Assembly: GCA_010279815.1 (NCBI GenBank)
Contig: QEOQ01000359.1
Coordinates: 688,751-752,750, forward strand
Length of the DNA stretch: 64,000 nt
Reading direction: 5' to 3'
Source of the DNA: Brachionus plicatilis
Taxonomy: Eukaryota > Rotifera > Eurotatoria > Ploima > Brachionidae
In this document: piece after piece, positions 32,378 to 47,382 of the stretch
How the letters are laid out: every line of letters begins with the position of its first letter
Numbering within the stretch: the first letter of the stretch is position 1
Notes under the pieces: generated by a model
What the model was told of the DNA's origin: nothing
The model's input: only the letters and a program-made list of their open reading frames with translations
Database searches by the model: none
Translations under genes and position numbers: made by a program

Positions 32378-32460
32378 CAGAGTTGTTTAAAAGTCCATAA
32401 TTAAAGTCCAAGTCAATAAAATAAAAGTCTAGACTTAAAATTTTTTTTTAAAAAACCAAT
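32378..32460. repeat. Truncated CAGAGTTG-family MITE
   Basis: The left end CAGAGTTGTTTAAAAGTCC and the AAGTCCAAGTC motif are present, but no right end is found nearby. It abuts the CCACCATAATAACTACCTGG motif at 32467. Confidence 0.5.
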
Positions 32461-32941
32461 AATTTCTAGGCCACCATAATAACTACCTGGAATGGCAGAA
32501 ATTTAATTTGTCCGTGATTCCGACTGATGGATTGCCAATGCTTCTTATTTTTTTAATCAAAAATATTTTTAATTTTATTTGTAAATTTGAATATCAAAAA
32601 ATCTAGATAATTTTTTTATAAATGATGAATAAATTTAATATTATCTTTAAAACCAAATGCATAAAAAACAAGATCAAAATTAAATTTTATTTTAAAACGA
32701 CCTAAAATCTTGAAAGTTTGTCTTTTTCTATCAATCTATTTCTTATATTCGAAAATAAGATGTTGACATTAATATTTGCGGATTCTAATGGAAAATTAAT
32801 TAATAAATTTTTATGAATTATTTTTTTGTATTTTATTCCCTTTAATTTAAATTAAAATATAATTTTAGATTGTCCATTTGTGAAAATTTTCTTGTGGCAA
32901 AAAATCCCGACACTGATGTACACGACCCAGATTTTACGGAA

Positions 32942-33350
32942 CTACCCGGTTATGTTATCAGCCGAAAACATATTTTGTTATCAAACTGGTCACGGTTTTG
33001 TTGTCATGCGGATAACAAAAAAATTTATTAAAAAACTTTAAAAAAAATATTTTAGAAATTTAGTTATCATTAACAAAAATTATTATAAAAAAAATATCAT
33101 TAAAAAAAATTTGAAAATTGTAAAAATTAATATAGTTTTTTTTTTATGAGCGCGGGACGTATGCAATTTTAAACCACAGGGGCCTTCCATATATTCTACG
33201 TCAAATTCAAATTTTACTATTTCAAATGTTTCAAAATTTAGTAAACTTTATGTTATCATTTAAAATATGATGTTATCCACATGATAACAAAACTGGAGGT
33301 GACCAGTTTTATAACAAAATATGTTATCAGCTGATAACATAACCGGGTAG
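32942..33350. mobile_element. Foldback element with CTACCCGGTTATG ends
   Basis: The left end CTACCCGGTTATGTTATCAG and the inverted right end (CATAACCGGGTAG) match. The match continues inward through ACATATTTTGTTAT, AAACTGGTCAC and TTTTGTTRTCATG for about 75 bases with scattered differences. It is 409 bp with no coding capacity. I could not identify a convincing target duplication, so the superfamily is open. Confidence 0.65.
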
Positions 33351-33369
33351 ACCCTATTTAACATATCGA

Positions 33370-33600
33370 AGGAAATGGTGAAACATCATATGACTGCTGC
33401 TCTGGGCTTTTGGTTCTGGTTCTTTCGAAGGATATTTTGGAAAGGATATTAGCTCAGAAGATGAGATCAATAGAGATTTAGATCTAGATGATAAAGAAGA
33501 AATTGAATCTCATGCAACTGGAGAAACAGAGAACAGTCAAAATCAATTGATTCATATCATGATCTTTACATTACTGATATTGAAGAAGAAAATGAGTAGA
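33370..33600 (+). pseudogene. Acidic coding-like remnant
   Basis: One frame reads ISSEDEINRDLDLDDKEEIE followed by SHATGETENSQNQLIH. Composition is clearly coding-like against the AT background, and the frame is open for about 60 codons. No start codon, splice pattern or family is recognised. Acidic N-termini occur in some DNA transposases, but this is only a suggestion. Confidence 0.25.
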
Positions 33601-34715
33601 GTTCAAAGAATGGAAAAAACATAATTTAGGGCGATGTAAATAAAAATTAAAAAAATAAAATGTAATGAATAAGACAAAGTTATAATTGTGTTTTTTCCTC
33701 TATTTAATTCTTTTAATAATCATTGTGTGATTAAGAATAAATTTCCATAAATTTTATTCGTAATTTTATAAATGATTTATTTTGTATGAAACTTTTTTTT
33801 GAATCTGAGTCCGTTTTTGAGTAAATTTTGTTGTTATAATTTTGTTGTATTCCGAGCCCGTACTTTAAAAGTAGTATTGATGTCCGTGCAAGCGGACAGT
33901 AAACGGGCCAAAAATTTCCATAACAAGACAGTTTTTACAGAGAGGCTTTGACCCGTTTAACAACCGTTTAAATTTAAACGGGCGGTCTAAGAAACAGTCC
34001 CAATTTTGGCGGACGGAAAATATTATTTAAGATACTTTAAGTTTTATTAACTTTGACTTTAACTAGGCCGCTACAATAAATAAATGGAACGGCAAAAAAA
34101 TCATTAGGCCGCCACAATAGCTACTTGGAACGGCAAATATTGAAACAATAAATTTTACTTAAAAATAAAAAATAATATTCAAGTCCGTTTTTTTGAAGAA
34201 TTTTTAAAAATTTATTTTTAATAAATTATTTAAGAAAAAAATCATTTTTATTAAATTCAAAACCCGACCGCCAAATTGGGACGGTTCTTAAACGTGCCAA
34301 AAAGAAGTGTTGGGCTGCGACCACTTTTGGCCGTGGATATTTTAGAAGACCGTGTGGTGGCCAGCCAAATGAAAGGCCGCTATATGGCCGACCGTGTGCA
34401 GACCGGTCGCCTACAAAACGGTCCAAAAAAAATTTTACTAAGATATTTAATAAAATTTAAAGGCAGTAAAAGTAACATTTATTATTTATCTAATATTTTA
34501 AATTGGTAATTACTTTATAATAATTGTTTTCGAGTTTCGATACTCAATCGATTTTTCAAAAATAGTTTAATTATATAAATCTAAGACATTTAATAAATAT
34601 ATTTTTTTATATGATCAAATTGTTTCAAAATTTGAAATTGTTTCAAAAAATAGAAAGCATTGAGAAAATTTAGAATTCGGAATTTTGAAAAGCTTATTGA
34701 TAAAACAGATTTTAA
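33601..34715. repeat. Repeat-dense stretch with GACCG islands and GGCCGCCACAATA motifs
   Basis: GC-richer islands with GACCG/CGGTC motifs occur at 33880-34020 and 34262-34430, like 4385-4535. Between them, AGGCCGCTACAATAAATAAA and AGGCCGCCACAATAGCTACT (34062-34140) each continue into TGGAACGGCAAA. The frames over the islands (34226-34426 minus, 34276-34509 plus) overlap on both strands and are not believable genes. Confidence 0.45.
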
Positions 34716-35065
34716 TAAAGAAGCGCTACGCCACGTAGATTTTAAGTATATAAAAAAGCAAATTTACTTAAATTTACGTAAAGATAAAATAATAAAATTA
34801 CGTTTATTAATGTTTATTAGCGTTTATTAACGTTTATTAACGTAATTTTACAGAAAATTACCAAAATTACGGTAAAATGAATAACGGCAAAAAAAATTCG
34901 AAAATTCAAAATTTTAGACGATTTTTATGAAAATTGAATTTTCTCAGTTTTTTAACTAAAATTTTCTTAAAAGTAATTTTACGTAAATTTTCGTTAATTA
35001 AAGTAAATCACGTAAATTTACGTAATTTGACGTAATTATACATAAATTCCACGTGGCGTAGCACT
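34716..35065. repeat. Diverged foldback with CTACGCCACGT ends
   Basis: GCGCTACGCCACGTAGATTT at the left is mirrored by CCACGTGGCGTAGCACTACT at the right. The interior has TTTACGTAA and ACGTAATTTTAC in opposite orientation, as in the 28705 element. It is more decayed than the other foldbacks. Confidence 0.45.
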
Positions 35066-35569
35066 ACTGCATAATAAAAAAAAGAATTTTGAATGTTTAT
35101 TTCTTAGATTATCTTTCAACAAATTTTTATAAATTAATTTTTTTGAAAATTTTATGTTTTAAAATAGAAAACGTTTATTCTCACTCAAGTTATCTGAGAA
35201 TTACTAAAAAAATGTATACTCAAGATAACTTTGACTTTTATACTCAAAAAAAAAAAATAAATAAAAATAAAAAAAAGGAATAACACATTATTAAGAGATT
35301 AATTATTTAGACTAATTGTTACATTTCCAGACTTTCTTAATAGGAACATAAGTTCTATTAACACATTTTAAGTAGAAATCATTTTTACAATAAAAAAATA
35401 TAAAATTTAAATATAAATATTAAATTGTATTGAATTTTGAGAATTTTTATTTTTAAAAAATTTATTTATATTAATTTAAATTTTAAATTTAAAACATAAA
35501 ACTTTAAAAAAAATTAATTTTTGAAAATTTTTTGAAAGAACATATACAGTGGGTATTTCAAAATCGACA
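35066..35569. other. AT-rich spacer
   Basis: No gene or repeat seen apart from A/T runs. Confidence 0.4.
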
Positions 35570-35830
35570 TGCCCCCTAAGGTCGCGACCGCCGAACCGTA
35601 CCATAAGCGGTGCCGTACCGTACCATAAGCGGCGCCGTACCGTACCGAACCGAAACATCAGCCGAACCGAACCGAACCAGCCGTACCAGCCGAACCGTAC
35701 CGAACCGAACCATCAGCCGAACCGAACCGAACCATCAGCCGAATCGAACCGAACCAGCCGAACCAGGTTTGGTTCGGTTCGGCCGCTGGTTCGGTTCGGA
35801 ACCGGCCACGGTCTCGGCCATTTGAAGGCT
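35570..35830. repeat. GC-rich CCGAACC tandem/palindromic island
   Basis: CCGTACC and CCGAACC units repeat from about 35595 to 35765. They turn at 35766 into the inverse units GGTTCGG up to 35805, so the whole can fold back on itself. CATCAGCCGAACC recurs as a higher-order unit. Start-to-stop frames exist on both strands because the unit lacks stop codons, and I do not accept any as a gene. Confidence 0.7.
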
Positions 35831-36924
35831 TTGAAGTCATGGTCACATTGTAAATAGATTTTTTTTTTTTCACTAATTAAAACTTTAATTAAATTATCGT
35901 TAAATTTTTAATATTAAATTCGTAATTTTGCGCATTAAATATTAAAAATTTAAAAAGCTAATGTCAGGATATTTCAAATTATATGATCTTTAATATTTCT
36001 TATCATTATTTTAAATTTTCTTTTGATTTTCGTTTTTTCTAAAAATTTCTTATCGAGAAATATTTTTTGCGTGTAAATATAAAAATAAAGTCATTTGAAA
36101 AAAAATTCTCTGCAGCTTAATTGTTACCAATTTGAAAAGAGTAAAATATTCATATAAACTAATTTTTTATGCTTTAAAGTCAATTTTTTATCTACGAAAT
36201 AATTAGAATTACTATAAACATTTGTGAATTTTACTATTTTAATTTTTTATTAAAATTTTGGAATTTATTAAGAATGCATAAATTTTGTTCAACAATTTAA
36301 TCAAACATTGAAAATTGAAAAAGAACAAAGAGAAATTAATCGATCCATTGTGAAATTTATCAAAGACTTTTTTGAAAAATTTTTTAAATTGTTATGATAC
36401 CAGACCAGTATTTTCTGCAAAAATATTAAACTAATTTTTAAAAACTTTCGTTTAACAATAAGACATTTTGTCGGGCTCATTTAATAAGAAAACAAAAAAT
36501 ACTTCAAATTTAAAAGACAATTTAAAAGACCCCATTTTTATAATTAGAAATAATTCTATTTTATGTATGTCGGTGGACATCTTTGATATTTCAACATTGA
36601 GTCACTATATAAACCAGGATCATTTTTTTTACTACTCACTTACTATTTCTAATTTTTTTTCTTATAAAATAGGTTTCAAATTTTTTCAACTAAACTCCAT
36701 TTTTAGAATAAATTAAAACGCCTCCTTTAATTTCCGAACAAATCTTATATAAGTTAGACTGTTCAAATTTTATCTGTCTTAATATTACGAAAAATTCAAA
36801 TTTCACAATTAGAATCATTCGATTAGGTCTGTTTCTATGAATACACACAAACATAGACTATATAAATAAGATCAATGAATGGAAAAAAAATAAATAAAAA
36901 ATTTTTTTCACATTTTAAAACTTT
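35831..36924. other. AT-rich spacer downstream of MRTO4
   Basis: No gene seen. The plus-strand frame at 36468-36716 is AT-driven and featureless. Confidence 0.4.
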
Positions 36925-37934
36925 TTATTTTCTATTTTTTAGTTTTTTCTTAATTGGTTTATCTTCATCATCAGATTGTTCCATTTCTAAAAAATAAATT
37001 TTAATTACTTAACACGATTGTAAAATTAAAGCAAACCTTTTTCGCTCTCATCTCCCTGAGAGTCTGCATTTTCATTATTCTCTGCCTCCACCGTCGAGTC
37101 TACTATCTCATAATCTCCATTTTTGTTCCAATAAACTTTTACATTTACCTTAAAAGTAGCCTGCATGTATTCGAACAATTTCTAAAGCAGGATTTTAAAA
37201 ATAAATTTTAAAACCAGTCTTTTAGAAATAATTTCTTACCAAAAGCCTGGCCTGTTCTGGCGTAAGCTTGTCACCTTTTTTGCACACCACAAAATCCATG
37301 TCCAGTGTCACAATGCCTTTTTTTAGACTCGTGTGCATTCCCAATTTTCTCAGTTGAGGTTCCATGGTATGCTGAAATTGAGTCAATGGGCCGGCATTGA
37401 TAGTCACGTCCTCAGTAGCTACATTGCCTGATCTGGCATAGTCTGGACATTCATACTCTTGGAAATAACTTCACAAAATAAAATATACCAATTTTTAAGG
37501 TGCATCAAAATTACTTCAAAACTTCTTCTTTGGTTTTGTTGGTAAATAAAAGACCCACGTTGCCCACCAAATATGGTGTAACCTTATTCAAATTTTCTTT
37601 GTATTCGCTCTCGGGATCGCGTCCCAGCGCCAAAGCAATTACTTTGTTTTTACCGAAAAGAAACCTTAGGGATTTTAAGATTTTTTTTTCAACAATTTTT
37701 ATTTTTTTTACTTGCTATCTGTCCACTTTTGGCGCAGTTCTTTTAAAAATAAATTTCTCTGATTGAACATAGAAATGATAAACAAGTTGTCATGAGTGTC
37801 CAAACATTCTCTAATCTTTTAAAGTAAAAATTTAATTTTTATTTTTGTTATTTTATTTAAATTGATTAAATTTACTTCCGAGATCAAATTTTGTTTGAAT
37901 TCAAGGCCCTTCTTCTTGGTCACAGTTAGGGAAA
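36925..37934 (-). CDS. MRTO4: mRNA turnover protein 4 homologue (ribosome assembly), 5' end in gap
   Basis: Exons on the minus strand: 37876-37934, 37712-37815, 37515-37664, 37240-37468, 37037-37181 and 36925-36986. Phases agree throughout and introns are 50-60 bases long. The translation contains [84 protein letters not shown] and [12 protein letters not shown]. These follow the MRT4 order and resemble ribosomal P0, with the acidic/basic tail ([18 protein letters not shown]) of the MRT4 type. MRT4 is a nucleolar trans-acting factor that holds the P0 site on the pre-60S subunit before stalk assembly. The first coding exon (start methionine and a few basic residues) must lie in the gap at 37961-38359; the first visible exon begins in phase, needing one base from it. 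The gene is divergent from the oxidase. Confidence 0.92.
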
Positions 37935-37960
37935 CTTGAATTAAAAATTTTTTTTTTTTT

Positions 37961-38359
37961 NNNNNNNNNNNNNNNNNNNNNNNNNNNNNNNNNNNNNNNN
38001 NNNNNNNNNNNNNNNNNNNNNNNNNNNNNNNNNNNNNNNNNNNNNNNNNNNNNNNNNNNNNNNNNNNNNNNNNNNNNNNNNNNNNNNNNNNNNNNNNNNN
38101 NNNNNNNNNNNNNNNNNNNNNNNNNNNNNNNNNNNNNNNNNNNNNNNNNNNNNNNNNNNNNNNNNNNNNNNNNNNNNNNNNNNNNNNNNNNNNNNNNNNN
38201 NNNNNNNNNNNNNNNNNNNNNNNNNNNNNNNNNNNNNNNNNNNNNNNNNNNNNNNNNNNNNNNNNNNNNNNNNNNNNNNNNNNNNNNNNNNNNNNNNNNN
38301 NNNNNNNNNNNNNNNNNNNNNNNNNNNNNNNNNNNNNNNNNNNNNNNNNNNNNNNNNNN
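37961..38359. other. Assembly gap (399 N)
   Basis: A run of N flanked by poly(T) on both sides. It should contain MRTO4 exon 1 and the shared promoter region of MRTO4 and the polyamine oxidase, unless the gap size is nominal. Confidence 0.99.
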
Positions 38360-38395
38360 TTTTTTTTTTAAATAAAAAATATTTAAATTTAAAAA

Positions 38396-42044
<3,649 letters not shown>

Positions 42045-43560
42045 TTTTTATAACAAAAAACAGAATTCTTTTGAATGTTTTTTTTTAATTAATTTTTAAG
42101 AGACTATCAAAAAAATTTTATAGATTATTTTGGATTTTTTTTTTTTTAGAAAATAAAATTCAATTTTTATGATTTTTTTTTCGTTAAAATTTTTCTCTGC
42201 TAATATTAACCGAAATTTTTGTTTTCTGACAATTAAAAGGCTAAAATATCCCACAATGTTAATTATTGATAAAATTTATCTTTTAAAATTAAAAATACAC
42301 GTAAGTATCTAAATTAAAGTATATTGTTAAATATATTGTTTTTGTTTCTAATCAAAGCATATTTATATCAAAGTCTGATTTAGAGCTCCAAAGATTTTTT
42401 AAATATTTTTCCAATTTAATTCTAATGAAAGCAGAATTATTTTGGTAATTTAGATTTTTTACTTTCAATCATTTTTATTTAAGTGACACAATCGAAAATA
42501 TAAAATTAATTATTATTAAGCCAGTTATAATATTAATTAAAAGTCTTTTTTGAAAGTTAAAAAAAATTTTGAATTATTCTCATTTTTTCATGTTCATATT
42601 TAATTTAGAGATTATTCTTTAAGTCAACACCAATTCTGTATTTTATTTACAATTTTTTTTTAAAACGATGTAAATTAACATCTAAAGAATTTTAATTCAA
42701 GAATATTTTTCAAAAAGATTAAATGATAAAAAAAAAATTTTTATTTTAATTAAAAAAGACAAGTTAAACAATTTTATCTAACTGAAGTTTTGAACATTAA
42801 TTTTGATAATCATGACCTTCTAAGTCAGAAATGACTTTGACTTCGGAATAAGAGTTTTAAAAGTCACAGTTAAAATTCAGAGTCGTTTCTAATTTTAGTA
42901 GGAAAACTTTCTCTCTGAACTATGATGCCATTCCCTCTTACCGCCGCGGAAGGATCCTTGTTTTCTGATCTATTCACCAGATCTCTTACCGTGTCCACCT
43001 TTTCTAATCCATTCACTGATTTGCAGAGTTGGTCAAAAGTCATAGTCAAAAAGTCAAAGTCTGATTTGACTTTGAATTTTAAAATGTTTTAATCAAAGTC
43101 AAAGTTAAATAAATTTTTATTGTTGTTTTTCAAATAAATTTTTGAAAAACTTGCTTTAAAATTTACTAGATAATTACAAGTCATTTATTCTTTATCTGAG
43201 AAAAAATATAATTTCGGTTTTTAGTTATTATTTTTATTTTATTTAAATATATAAATTGTGAACGTGAATTAATTCACAAATGGTATTTAGATTTAAGTCA
43301 AAGTCGACTATGATTTTTTAAATTTTTACTGGCGACACCGGTATCTCTGTTGACCGCTCTTGCACCTTATCTTACTCATTTACGTCCCTTTTCAGCCCCT
43401 TAATGGGGCCGATCAATTTCATGACCAGCCGGTCTTATTTTTTATCGAAAAAAAATGCCTTTAAATTTATAGACCAGTTGGTCTCAAAATTTATTTGAGA
43501 AAAAAAAATTTAATTTTATGATCAATTTTTTATTTTAAGTCTCTTTTAGAAACAATTTGA
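42045..43560. other. Intergenic; old MITE-like AAGTCAAAGTC tracts
   Basis: No gene seen. Motifs such as GTCAAAAAGTCAAAGTCTG (43050-43085) and AAGTCAAAGTCGACTATG (43297) resemble worn CAGAGTTG-family MITE interiors, with CAGAGTTGGTCAAAAGTC at 43023. A richer stretch at 42900-43020 and 43330-43430 has no usable reading frame. Confidence 0.35.
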
Positions 43561-43564
43561 CTAG

Positions 43565-44140
43565 TGACAATATTTAATTTGATATTTGAAAAAAAATAAA
43601 ATAATATGTATAATTTTAATTTTTACATTGTAAATTACCTATGTTACCATATTTTGAAATTTTATTTATTGGATTATCAATGAAAGGAGAATTAAAATTT
43701 GGCAATTTTAAGTTTATGATCAATTTTATGATGCTCAAAATGATCAAATCAAACTAAAACTATTAAATAAATTGTTATTTCTTAATAGAAATAATACAGA
43801 GATATATTTTTGGATTTAACATACTATGTTAAATAAAAAAATAAACCCTGCAATTTCAAAATGCTTAATGCAGAATGCACACTATCGAAATGATGCTCTT
43901 TTTAGTGGAAATTTTTTTGCAGACTTTTACAGATTTTATCTTTAGATTTAACAAAGTATGTTAAAACAAAAAATTAACCTCTACACTAATTCTATTAAAA
44001 AATTAAAATTTATTTTATAGTTTTAGTTTGATTTGATCATTTTGAGCATCAAAAATTTATCATAAACTTCAACTTGCCTTAAAATTTTTCAAATTTTTTT
44101 AAATTTTTTTTCAAATATCAAATTAAATATTGTTATTAAA
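43565..44140. mobile_element. Foldback element, about 575 bp
   Basis: GACAATATTTAATTTGATAT at the left is mirrored by ATATCAAATTAAATATTGTT at the right. ATGATGCTCAAAATGATCAA (43727) is mirrored by TTGATCATTTTGAGCATC near 44032. A second inner pair (GGATTTAACATACTATGTTA against GATTTAACAAAGTATGTTAA) is direct, not inverted. Non-coding. Confidence 0.6.
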
Positions 44141-47100
44141 TTATTAAATTAATATTAAAAGAATGAAAAAGGGGGGATGAGCAAAAAAAGCATTGTTTTT
44201 CTTTTTAATTTTAGAAATAAATTGGACAGATTTAAAAAATTAATTTTTTTTGAACATGCCCAATTTTAAGTTCAATATTGTTGCAGCAATTTGTTCAAAT
44301 TTTTATTTTAGTTGGTGAATTTGTATATTAAGGGTCTCACACTTTAAGGCTTTAAAGTCTCACCATCATTTTTTTTCTATTTATAAAAGTATTTTCTAGA
44401 AGTTTATTTATAAATTTTTGATCTTTACAAAAAAAAGCTTGGGACAGTTTAGAGTAAATTCTTATTAGATGCGTCCCTTTTCCCGAAATTTTTTTACCTC
44501 TCTTAATATAATGGTATTTTTGAATTGTAATAAATGCAGATTGCGATATTGAGCTCAAGAAAATGTGGAGGTTTTGCATTTCCAGAACAAAATAATCAAG
44601 TTAATTAGATTATTTTTCTTCATTCAGCTGAATAGAAGGATTTGGTTCCATTTCAAACTATTAAGTTTTACCGTTACTATATTTAAAATAATGACATTAA
44701 TAAATGTATTAAGAAAATATGAAAATTTGTGTTATTTATTTAAAATATTTCTTCAAGAACAAAAATTAACTAAAATTAGTTCCGGTCTGTTAAAAACTAA
44801 TTTTAATACTGCATGCACTTGAATACAAAAATAGATTTGGTCCTTTGCATCATCAAACATCCTTTCCATTTGATAAAAATATGTCTGGATTATTCTGCGA
44901 ATTTAATTTTATTCTACTTATTTGTTACAATTTCAAAAGAAATTTTTTATTAAATTTTTTAATAAAATTTAACAAAGAAATAATAAATAAAATGCAAAAT
45001 AAATTCGAAGATACATTGACGCAAAAAAAGTGTTTCCTTTATTTTAAGATATGATTTGGATTGCAATTGCTTGCGTTTAAAAGTCTAGGTCGGTTTTTTG
45101 GAGCTATTTATACTTTTGAAAAGACAGTTTAAAAACTATGTTCAGAATTTAGGTTTAGGCTCTTTGAAAAATTAAAAAAAATTAAAAATTATTGAATTCA
45201 AACACAGTTCTGTTAAAAGTTTGTTTAGCGTAAAATTTTATTATTCTTTATAATTTATTTTGAAATTTCACAAAAGAGCTTAATTTTGAAAATTATGAAA
45301 ATTTTTATAAGCAAACTTACTTTTTTTTATAAATTTATTTATTCAAAAATTTAATGAAAAGATGGCAAAATATTTATCAGTAATTTTGGTCAAAAAGATC
45401 CACTGTATTAACATCTAAAAAAAAAATAATTTTGTAAACATACAATGATTATTGGTAGCATATTATTTTTTACTGCATCTTATTTAAAATTTTTTTTTTC
45501 AATTTCGCCTTTTTTTCATTAACAAAATACTAAGACGCAAATAATAAATGGCTTTAAGTAGATTATAAAATTTTAAATTTTTGTTTTAATTTATTATTTA
45601 TACTATTTATTTTATTTATTAATTTAGGCCTCATAGGCAAGTTTTAAAAAAAGAAAAATTGCTTACGAAATAAGATTTAAATTTATCTTAAAGTAATAGT
45701 CTATTGGCAGTGATAGGGACACATAACGGAAATTAATACATATGAAAAACTTTACATTTTACAATTGAAAAAATTTATTTATTAGACGTAAATTTAGAAA
45801 AAAGAAAAATATAGCGGATTAATTTTTTAATCCGCTATATTTTGTGTTCAATATCAAATTTATTTTCATTTATTTTTTTTTTTTTTTTTTGGGACCTTCT
45901 CACGTTGACAGGGTTCGACACCTTTTATTTTTGTAAAAATAAAAATACACTTTAGGGACTCCTTTACTGAATAAGTCATCAATTAACACTAAATTCGATG
46001 CAATCATTAAATTGCTCTCTCTCAATAAAAATAAGTTTCTTGCAGAACGATGCGTATTATTTTTATAGGAATTAGAAAAAATTTAAAAAAAAATATTTTC
46101 ATTTGTTAATTTTCAAAAAGTAAATCTTACATATCTTTAAATTTTTTTTGTCAAGTAGGCTGATTTAAGAGCAAATTGAAGTTGAAGACTGATTCTTCTG
46201 AGCGGCAAATTTAATTTTAAGATCGAAACAATTAAATCAATTTCATATTTTAAAATAAATTTTTCCACTTAATGAAAAAATAGAGATATTTTCGAGTTTA
46301 AAATACGGTGTAAAATATATAGGTAAAACATTAAAAAATTTATACAGAAAAGATTTCTTGAAGATTTTTATTAGCATCAAATGTTCATTATTTTTTCTTA
46401 AATAAATAAATTATTAAAAAAATATATTAAAAAAAACATTGCTTTCAATTTGATATTGAACACAATTTTCCACCTTCAATTTTTAAAATGTTGAGACACG
46501 ATCATTTTCAGTTATTGGCTAAATTTTTCCACATTTTTTTTCCGCTTTTAGTTTAGAATTTTTGATTTTTTTGACGCGGATGTTAAAAATTGGAATTTTA
46601 AAACATTAAACGGATGGTAATCAATGCAAGAATTTGTAATCTAAATGGTTTTTTTTCATATTTTATAAAGATAAATAAAATATGAAACTTAACAACAAAT
46701 TAACAATAATTAAATTTTGGAACTGATTTTATTGTCAATTAATTCAGAAAATTAAGTTGAAATTTTTTAAAAAAAATTCTGAAATCAGATAAAAACTCAC
46801 GTTATTCCTAAACTTGAATTTAATAAATCGATTTGTTCAACTAATTTAGATTTTAATATTAGATATTTTAGTTTATGAACTAAACTAAGTAAAAGAGCTA
46901 GAATTAAGACTAAGAATTATTAAATTAATGGACTTTTAAATGTTCACTTTTAAACAAATATTTATAATTGTTTAAAATAAAATAAAAAATCCATCATGAT
47001 GCTAATTATTATCTCGATTAAAATTAATTTTTTTGATTATGTCATATGGAAAATTACCCAAGACGAATTAATTGAGTTTGAAGGAATACTTAGGTTAGAT

Positions 47101-47382
47101 GCTATAAACTCCTACTTAGATTTACATGAAATTTTCAATTGAAAGTTTATTTCTGCGGAAAAAAAAAGAATTTTCGAATTAGATTTTCAAAATTTAATAT
47201 CCTTAAAAGGCTTTACTAGGTATATTTAATTGACTTGCAAGTCGTTCATTACTCTTTATTAATTTTGAACAACAAATTTTGAAGAAAATATTTATTTAGA
47301 TAGTGTTAAATTAGACCGTTTCTTTAGAAGAAAAATAAATAGAATAATTGTAGAGCCGATTTAAAAGAGAAGTTAAGCATTC
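44141..47382. other. 3.2-kb AT-rich intergenic region, no gene seen
   Basis: Several AT-driven frames (44352-45054) have no family features and I do not support them. The only sharp structure is a perfect hairpin near 45806-45842. Confidence 0.4.
45806..45842. repeat. Perfect short hairpin
   Basis: AATATAGCGGATTAA is followed, after TTTT, by its exact inverse TTAATCCGCTATATT. In an otherwise random AT context this 15-16-bp perfect stem is unusual. It may be the centre of a decayed foldback or a cruciform-forming site. Confidence 0.5.

Noticed and set aside
35549..35873. Overlapping open frames on both strands rich in EPN/RTEPNQ and RFG
   Set aside because: They arise because the CCGAACC unit lacks stop codons in several frames; there is no start context, domain or splice support. 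The RFG triplets are not neuropeptide sites, since no amidation or cleavage pattern or signal peptide accompanies them.
44352..45054. Three AT-rich frames of 69-85 codons
   Set aside because: Composition follows the AT background (Phe, Ile, Asn, Lys), with no domain, signal peptide or splice support.
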